Shown here: piece after piece, positions 5,683-9,292 of the stretch
Position numbering within the stretch: the first letter of the stretch is position 1
Layout of the letters: the number at the start of each line of letters is the position of its first letter
Assembly (NCBI GenBank): GCA_003485765.1
Contig: DNHS01000010.1
Coordinates: 1-9,292, forward strand
Length of the DNA: 9,292 bases
Direction: 5' to 3'
Source of the DNA: Candidatus Omnitrophota bacterium
GTDB lineage: Bacteria > Omnitrophota > Gorgyraeia > Gorgyraeales > Gorgyraeaceae
Program-made: the position numbers and the translations under genes
Notes under the pieces: model-generated
Told to the model about the DNA's origin: nothing
The model's input: the letters and a program-made list of their open reading frames with translations, nothing else
Databases searched by the model: none

Positions 5683-6414
5683 TTACACTAATTCTATATC
5701 TCCCATACTCCCAAATTCTTTCCCTAGAATTGCTACTGCAGCCTTAACCCCTTTTATAGACAAAGCAAATTCAAGGCTCGGCGCAATGTCCTTCTTTTCT
5801 TTAATCCTATTGCACGCCGCAGTCGCAACCGCATCTGCAAGAGTTGCAGATTTAGCTATTATAACACAAGCGTCTGCTTTTCCAAAGCTTAAAGAATGGC
5901 CTATAGTGCCGGAAGATGTGCAAACCCCAATAGGCGTATCTTCTGGCTTTATCTTTATAAAAATTTTATTGGAGAGAGGCGAATCGCCTGCGTAAATCGC
6001 AACTGTGCGAACTTTGTCTGATTTTATAAATATATCCCCGCCGTTTTCTATTATAACCTGTTTGGAATAAGCCAGCAGTTCATTTCCTACAAAATTATCT
6101 ATAGCCCCTGCAACGCTTGCCATTGGGCCAACTCCTGCAAGTCCAGTTGTCCGGATCATTTCTTTTATAATATCTGCGGCTAGAGGATCATGGCTGATTG
6201 GTTCAAGACTTGTCATAAATTCAGGTCTGTCGCTTATATAATCTTCTATCTCAGCCCTATATTTTATGACAATTCCCTCTGCTATAGGCCTAATATCCTT
6301 TTCTGCGAAGATAAAAAGATCTGTTTCTTTTACAATGACCTCTTGCCCAATAAGGTCGCTGCCCTTTGTCAATTCTCTATAAAATCTTTTTTGATAAACT
6401 TTACTCTTTGTCAT
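5683..6414 (-). CDS. UPF0280 family protein (COG2122, ApbE-superfamily-like)
   Basis: This 243-residue protein matches the UPF0280 family. Recognisable blocks are GPMASVAGAI (96-105), IIENGGDIFI (121-130) and CTSSGTIGHS with downstream GKADAC, as in ApbE-like FMN-transferase-related folds. The biochemical activity is unknown. Members occur in methanogens and anaerobic bacteria, and I recall them being associated with NIL-ferredoxins and COG1900 in sulfide assimilation or homocysteine synthesis. The adjacent NIL-ferredoxin here fits that pairing. The ATG at 6414 lies four bases after the hypE stop, with AAGGA about 14 bases upstream, so it is probably coupled to hypE. A role in flavin or redox maturation of the hydrogenase is a looser possibility. 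Confidence 0.9.
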   Translation of the reverse strand: MTKSKVYQKRFYRELTKGSDLIGQEVIVKETDLFIFAEKDIRPIAEGIVIKYRAEIEDYISDRPEFMTSLEPISHDPLAADIIKEMIRTTGLAGVGPMASVAGAIDNFVGNELLAYSKQVIIENGGDIFIKSDKVRTVAIYAGDSPLSNKIFIKIKPEDTPIGVCTSSGTIGHSLSFGKADACVIIAKSATLADAVATAACNRIKEKKDIAPSLEFALSIKGVKAAVAILGKEFGSMGDIELV

Positions 6415-6418
6415 ATTT

Positions 6419-7417
6419 TCAACAAATCCTTGGAAGCTGCTCTCCTGTAATCATATCCAGAATCCTTAAACCACCTGACTGAGTCTTGAGATAAACTTTT
6501 TTATTTTTCTCTTTTTTGACCTCGCCTATAATTCTAGCATCTTTTCCAAGTGAATGTTTCTTCATCTTCGACAATATACTACCAGCAGAATCTTTAGAAA
6601 CTATTGCAATCAGCTTGCCTTCATTGGCCATATATAACGGGTCAAAGCCCAGTATTTCACATAAAACTCTTACTGATTCCTTTATGGGAATATTTTTTTC
6701 TTCTATTGCAATATTATAATCTGAAGCTAGGCTAATTTCATTCAGAGTAGTAGCTAGTCCACCTCTAGTGGGATCCCTCATAAATTTTATACCTCTGCAT
6801 ATTATTGAAGATACTAATTTATTGAGAGGGCTGCAGTCACTTAAAATCCTGGCTTTAAATTTTAATTCTTCCCTTGCTAGAAGTATTGAAGCAGCGTGGT
6901 CTCCTATAGTACCGCTTATTATAATCTTATCTCCAGGCCTTATCCTTGAAATAGACATATTTGAATTCTTAAATACCTCTCCTATGCCTGACGTATTTAT
7001 AAATATACCGTCAATAGCCCCTTTTTCAACAACCTTAAAATCCCCTGTTACTATATTTACGCCTGCAGATTTACATGTATCTCTGATAGAAATTGTTATT
7101 TTTTCTAAACTAGCGTAACTAAACCCGTCTTCCACTATCATGCTGCAGGATAAATATTCAGGTATTGCTCCTGAAACAGCCAAGTCATTCACTGTGCCGC
7201 ATACTGAAAGCTTTCCTATGTCGCCGCCTGGAAAAAATAAAGGCTTAACAACAAACGAATCAGTGGTATAAGCCAGTTTATTTGCTCTTAAGTTTATAAG
7301 CGCCGCATCCCCAAGTTTATTCAGAAAAGGATTATTCAGATTTTTTATAAATAAATCTTTTATCAAATCGTGCATCAAAGTTCCGCCGCTTCCATGTGAA
7401 AGAGTTATAGTTTTCAT
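6419..7417 (-). CDS. hypE: Hydrogenase maturation carbamoyl dehydratase HypE
   Basis: This 332-residue protein is HypE, an AIR-synthase/PurM-like enzyme. It takes the carbamoyl group from HypF onto its C-terminal cysteine and dehydrates it with ATP to a thiocyanate, the source of the Fe-bound cyanide ligands. Residues 7-12 read LSHGSGG-like, then TTDSFVVKPLFFPGGDIGKL and CGTVNDLAVSGA mark the ATP-binding PurM N-terminal domain. RDPTRGGLAT-x2-NE lies in the C-terminal domain. The chain ends exactly in PRIC, so the acceptor cysteine C332 is present and the protein should be active. The start ATG overlaps the hypD stop as ATGA. Length is normal for the family. Confidence 0.97.
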   Translation of the reverse strand: MKTITLSHGSGGTLMHDLIKDLFIKNLNNPFLNKLGDAALINLRANKLAYTTDSFVVKPLFFPGGDIGKLSVCGTVNDLAVSGAIPEYLSCSMIVEDGFSYASLEKITISIRDTCKSAGVNIVTGDFKVVEKGAIDGIFINTSGIGEVFKNSNMSISRIRPGDKIIISGTIGDHAASILLAREELKFKARILSDCSPLNKLVSSIICRGIKFMRDPTRGGLATTLNEISLASDYNIAIEEKNIPIKESVRVLCEILGFDPLYMANEGKLIAIVSKDSAGSILSKMKKHSLGKDARIIGEVKKEKNKKVYLKTQSGGLRILDMITGEQLPRIC

Positions 7418-8499
7418 TTTCTGTACCTATAATATGCAGCGCATGTGCCTTCGCTTGAAACCATACATGCGCCGTAAGGATTATTCGGATTACACTTTTT
7501 AAAAAATAATCTGCAATCCAGAGGCGTTTTTATGCCTTTTAACACACTGCCGCATATGCATCCTTTATCTACGCTGGTTTTTGGTTCCTGTAAATTTATA
7601 TTATTCTCTATATCAAAATCCGCATATCGCTTGCTTAAGATTAATCCGCTCTTTGGTATGACCCCTATGCCTCTCCATTCAGAGTCCTTTATTGAAAAAA
7701 CCTCTTCAATAAGACGAAGCGCTCTAATATTGCCTGAAGCTTTAACCACGCGGTTATATTGATTTTCAACCTTTGCCTTTTTTGATCTAACCTGCCTTAC
7801 AAGCATTAAGATAGACTGCAATATATCAAGAGGTTCAAAGCCTGCTATCACGCATGGTATATTGTATTTCCTGCTAATTTCATTATAAGATTTTACCCCT
7901 ATAATAGCGCTTACATGAGCAGGGCACAAAAATCCTTTTATATTTACATGCTTATCTCTTGCCAGTAATTTCATTGCAGGAGGCATGATTTTATGCCCAG
8001 AATATACAAAAAAATTTTTTAGTTTTTTCTTTTTTGCGTATTTTATGCTAGCCGCTACAGTTGGAACAGTAGTCTCAAATCCTATTCCAAGAAATACTAT
8101 TCTTTTATCTTTATTATTTTCCGCAAACATAGCAGCATCCATCGCTGAATAAACAACCTTCACTTTACCACTTGGCCTTTGTTTTAAAAGGCTGGAATTT
8201 GTGCCAGGAACTTTTAACATATCTCCAAAACTAAATACGATAATATCGTCAATAGCTGTAAGGGCTATTGCTTTATCAATATAATCCTTAGGAGTTACGC
8301 ATACAGGACATCCTGGCCCTGAAATAAGCTTTACATTCTCGGGAAGCAGCCGCCTGATGCCAAATCTTTCAACAGCCATAGTATGAGTGCCGCATACTTC
8401 CATAAAATTCACCTGGCGCAAATCTTTAGCCTCTTCATCTATCAGTCTGTATAATTTTTCAGCGATATCCAAGTTTCTGAATTCGTCTATATATTTCAT
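7414..8499 (-). CDS. hypD: Hydrogenase Fe(CN)2CO assembly protein HypD
   Basis: This 361-residue protein is HypD, the [4Fe-4S] scaffold that with HypC assembles the Fe(CN)2CO moiety of the Ni-Fe site. Conserved motifs are MEVCGTHTMA (C36), SGPGCPVCVTP (C64, C67) and GIGFETTVPT in the middle. The C-terminal part is cysteine-rich (C314, C316, C329, C336, C345, C353), including CICGSVLKG and GACMVSSEGTC, and holds the iron-sulfur cluster. No key residue is missing and the length is typical. The start overlaps the hypC stop as ATGA and its own stop overlaps hypE, so hypC-hypD-hypE form a tightly coupled block. Confidence 0.97.
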   Translation of the reverse strand: MKYIDEFRNLDIAEKLYRLIDEEAKDLRQVNFMEVCGTHTMAVERFGIRRLLPENVKLISGPGCPVCVTPKDYIDKAIALTAIDDIIVFSFGDMLKVPGTNSSLLKQRPSGKVKVVYSAMDAAMFAENNKDKRIVFLGIGFETTVPTVAASIKYAKKKKLKNFFVYSGHKIMPPAMKLLARDKHVNIKGFLCPAHVSAIIGVKSYNEISRKYNIPCVIAGFEPLDILQSILMLVRQVRSKKAKVENQYNRVVKASGNIRALRLIEEVFSIKDSEWRGIGVIPKSGLILSKRYADFDIENNINLQEPKTSVDKGCICGSVLKGIKTPLDCRLFFKKCNPNNPYGACMVSSEGTCAAYYRYRK

Positions 8500-8705
8500 T
8501 GGAGTTCTTCTAATATTTTCAATGTCTCTTCTGCTTTAACAGTATCTAATTTTTCTATTGCAAACCCAGCGTGCACAATAACATAATCGCCTATTTTAGG
8601 GCCTTTCAAAAAATTTATCCCTATAGTGCGTTGTATTCCTCCACTGGATACAGTTGCCCTATCTCCATTTATCTTTAAAACCTTCATTGGTATAGCTAAA
8701 CACAT
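8496..8705 (-). CDS. hypC: Hydrogenase maturation chaperone HypC
   Basis: This 69-residue protein is HypC/HupF. It starts MCLAIPMKV; C2 is the residue that binds the Fe(CN)2CO unit and contacts the large-subunit precursor. A later GDYVIVHAGFAIEKLD is the conserved beta-barrel segment. The ATG at 8705 is preceded by AGGAG about eight bases upstream, one of the best ribosome-binding sites in the window, and starts just after the hypF stop (8707). The family is often 70-95 residues, so this is a short but complete form. Confidence 0.97.
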   Translation of the reverse strand: MCLAIPMKVLKINGDRATVSSGGIQRTIGINFLKGPKIGDYVIVHAGFAIEKLDTVKAEETLKILEELQ

Positions 8706-8706
8706 C

Positions 8707-9292
8707 TTACGCTCCTGCTAAAACTGCCTGCCCTAATGCAATGCCACCGTCATGCGTTGGGATATTTTTATGCGTGTAAACACCAAATCCTTCTTTTTCC
8801 AATATCGGCTTTATGTGTTCGCTAAGATATTTATTCTGAAAAACTCCTCCACTCATACAAACCTTTTCTATCTTATATCTTTTTCTCAATAAATTACAGG
8901 TTTCTTTTATCATATCGCAAATAGTATTATGAAACTTTACTGAAATCTCTGGTTTTTTCACGCCACTCTTTAAATCTTTAACAACGCCTCTTATAACAGA
9001 TTCCCAATCTATTATTATAATACCGTTTTCATAAGCATATTTAAATTGATATTTTCTTTGAACCTTGCTTCGGCACCTAGATGAACCTTGAACTGATATT
9101 CTTTTCTCTAATTTTATAGCAGCTTCCCCCTCATATTTCGCAATCCCGCATACCCCTATCAGCGCCGAAACACCGTCAAATAATCTTCCCATGCTGGATG
9201 TTAAAGGCGAGTTTATCTTTTTATCTACCATCTGTTTTAATATGTCATTGCGATCCGCCACAGGCGGAGAAGCGACCGAGGACGAAATGTCC
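8707..9292 (-). CDS. hypF: Carbamoyltransferase HypF, C-terminal part, 5' end outside window
   Basis: The frame is open from the right edge to the TAA at 8707 and encodes about 195 residues, whereas HypF is usually about 750. It matches the extreme C-terminus of the Kae1-like carbamoyltransferase domain: NSPLTSSMGRLFDGV, YEGEAAIKLE, KFHNTICDMI, SGGVFQNKYL and HDGGIALGQAV. HypF converts carbamoyl phosphate via carbamoyl adenylate and loads HypE. A GTG at 9261 could start a shorter frame, but it has no ribosome-binding site and lies in repeat-like DNA, so I treat the gene as partial and extending beyond the window. The 15 or so residues before DILKQMV (DISSSVASPPVADRN) do not look like HypF, and another unusual insert lies near 9056-9094. 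Whether the full gene is intact cannot be judged here. Confidence 0.9.
   Translation of the reverse strand, partial: DISSSVASPPVADRNDILKQMVDKKINSPLTSSMGRLFDGVSALIGVCGIAKYEGEAAIKLEKRISVQGSSRCRSKVQRKYQFKYAYENGIIIIDWESVIRGVVKDLKSGVKKPEISVKFHNTICDMIKETCNLLRKRYKIEKVCMSGGVFQNKYLSEHIKPILEKEGFGVYTHKNIPTHDGGIALGQAVLAGA
9059..9090. repeat. Short direct repeat inside hypF
   Basis: The nine bases TGAACCTTG occur at 9059-9067 and again at 9082-9090, 23 bases apart. On the coding strand they read CAAGGTTCA and encode part of a polar insert VQGSSRCRSKVQRK between YEGEAAIKLE and YQFKY, where most HypF proteins have only a few residues. GTTCAA-rich short repeats with VQGS/KVQ translations are a style I recall from several bacterial genomes. 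Confidence 0.55.
9242..9292. repeat. Dispersed-repeat-like segment in frame at the hypF edge
   Basis: The stretch beginning TGTCATTGCGA contains the stem TCCGCC-ACA-GGCGGA (9254-9268) and ends at the window edge with GGACGAAATGTCC. It is visibly more GC-rich than the flanking hypF sequence. It resembles short TGTCATTGCGA-type repeats I recall from many bacterial and candidate-phylum genomes. It is read through in the hypF frame without a stop. Its right boundary is unseen. Confidence 0.55.

Noticed and set aside
5585..5995. Plus-strand open frame of 136 codons covering the 5602-5682 gap
   Set aside because: Most of it is opposite UPF0280, and its start is inside the NIL-ferredoxin gene. It shows no recognisable domain.

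Overview
All recognisable genes lie on the minus strand and read from right to left, packed as one or two long operons. The window encodes an anaerobic [NiFe]-hydrogenase system: first the maturation genes, then two small genes of sulfur or redox flavour, then a diaphorase-like electron-transfer pair, then the core of a membrane-bound group 4 (Ech/Hyc/complex I-related) hydrogenase. The sequence is moderately AT-rich, and short palindromes and dispersed-repeat-like segments sit between and inside genes. This fits an uncultured strictly anaerobic bacterium. The style of the repeats reminds me of candidate-phylum genomes such as Omnitrophota or Elusimicrobiota, but I cannot prove the taxon from this window.

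Layout in transcription order (right to left). 9292-8707: C-terminal part of hypF, open to the window edge and carrying repeat-like DNA in frame. 8705-8496: hypC. 8499-7414: hypD. 7417-6419: hypE. These Hyp genes abut or overlap by ATGA. 6414-5683: UPF0280 (ApbE-superfamily-like) protein. 5601-5194: NIL-domain 2x[4Fe-4S] ferredoxin, whose ribosome-binding site lies at the base of a hairpin. 5191-5161: a candidate sigma70-type promoter. 5125-4073: HydB/AsrA-like iron-sulfur subunit. 4036-3212: HydG/AsrB-like FAD/NAD(P)H subunit. 3121-2639: HycB/CooF-like polyferredoxin. 2642-1728: NuoH/EchB-like membrane subunit. 1716-1291: NuoB/EchC-like small subunit. 1294-860: NuoC/EchD-like subunit. 791-1: NuoD/EchE-like catalytic large subunit, cut by the left edge.

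How it may work: HypF and HypE make the cyanide ligands, HypC and HypD assemble the Fe(CN)2CO unit, and the large subunit keeps the N-terminal Ni-binding CxxC. It should therefore be a true hydrogenase rather than a complex I subunit. The HydB/HydG-like pair could pass electrons between NAD(P)H (or another soluble carrier) and the polyferredoxin, which would feed the small subunit. This joins a soluble-hydrogenase-style diaphorase module to a membrane group 4 core. No NuoL/MrpD-type antiporter subunit is visible in this window.

The most unusual non-coding signal is a set of three near-equal palindromes (39-41 nt, arms of about 19 nt, loops of 1-3 nt) that share a TTACAA/TTGTAA core. They lie at 812-852, 3147-3185 and 4066-4106, all at gene ends inside the hydrogenase operon, and one of them supplies the stop codon of the HydB-like gene. 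No stretch longer than 300 bases lacks a gene. I saw no tRNA, rRNA, CRISPR array or complete insertion sequence.
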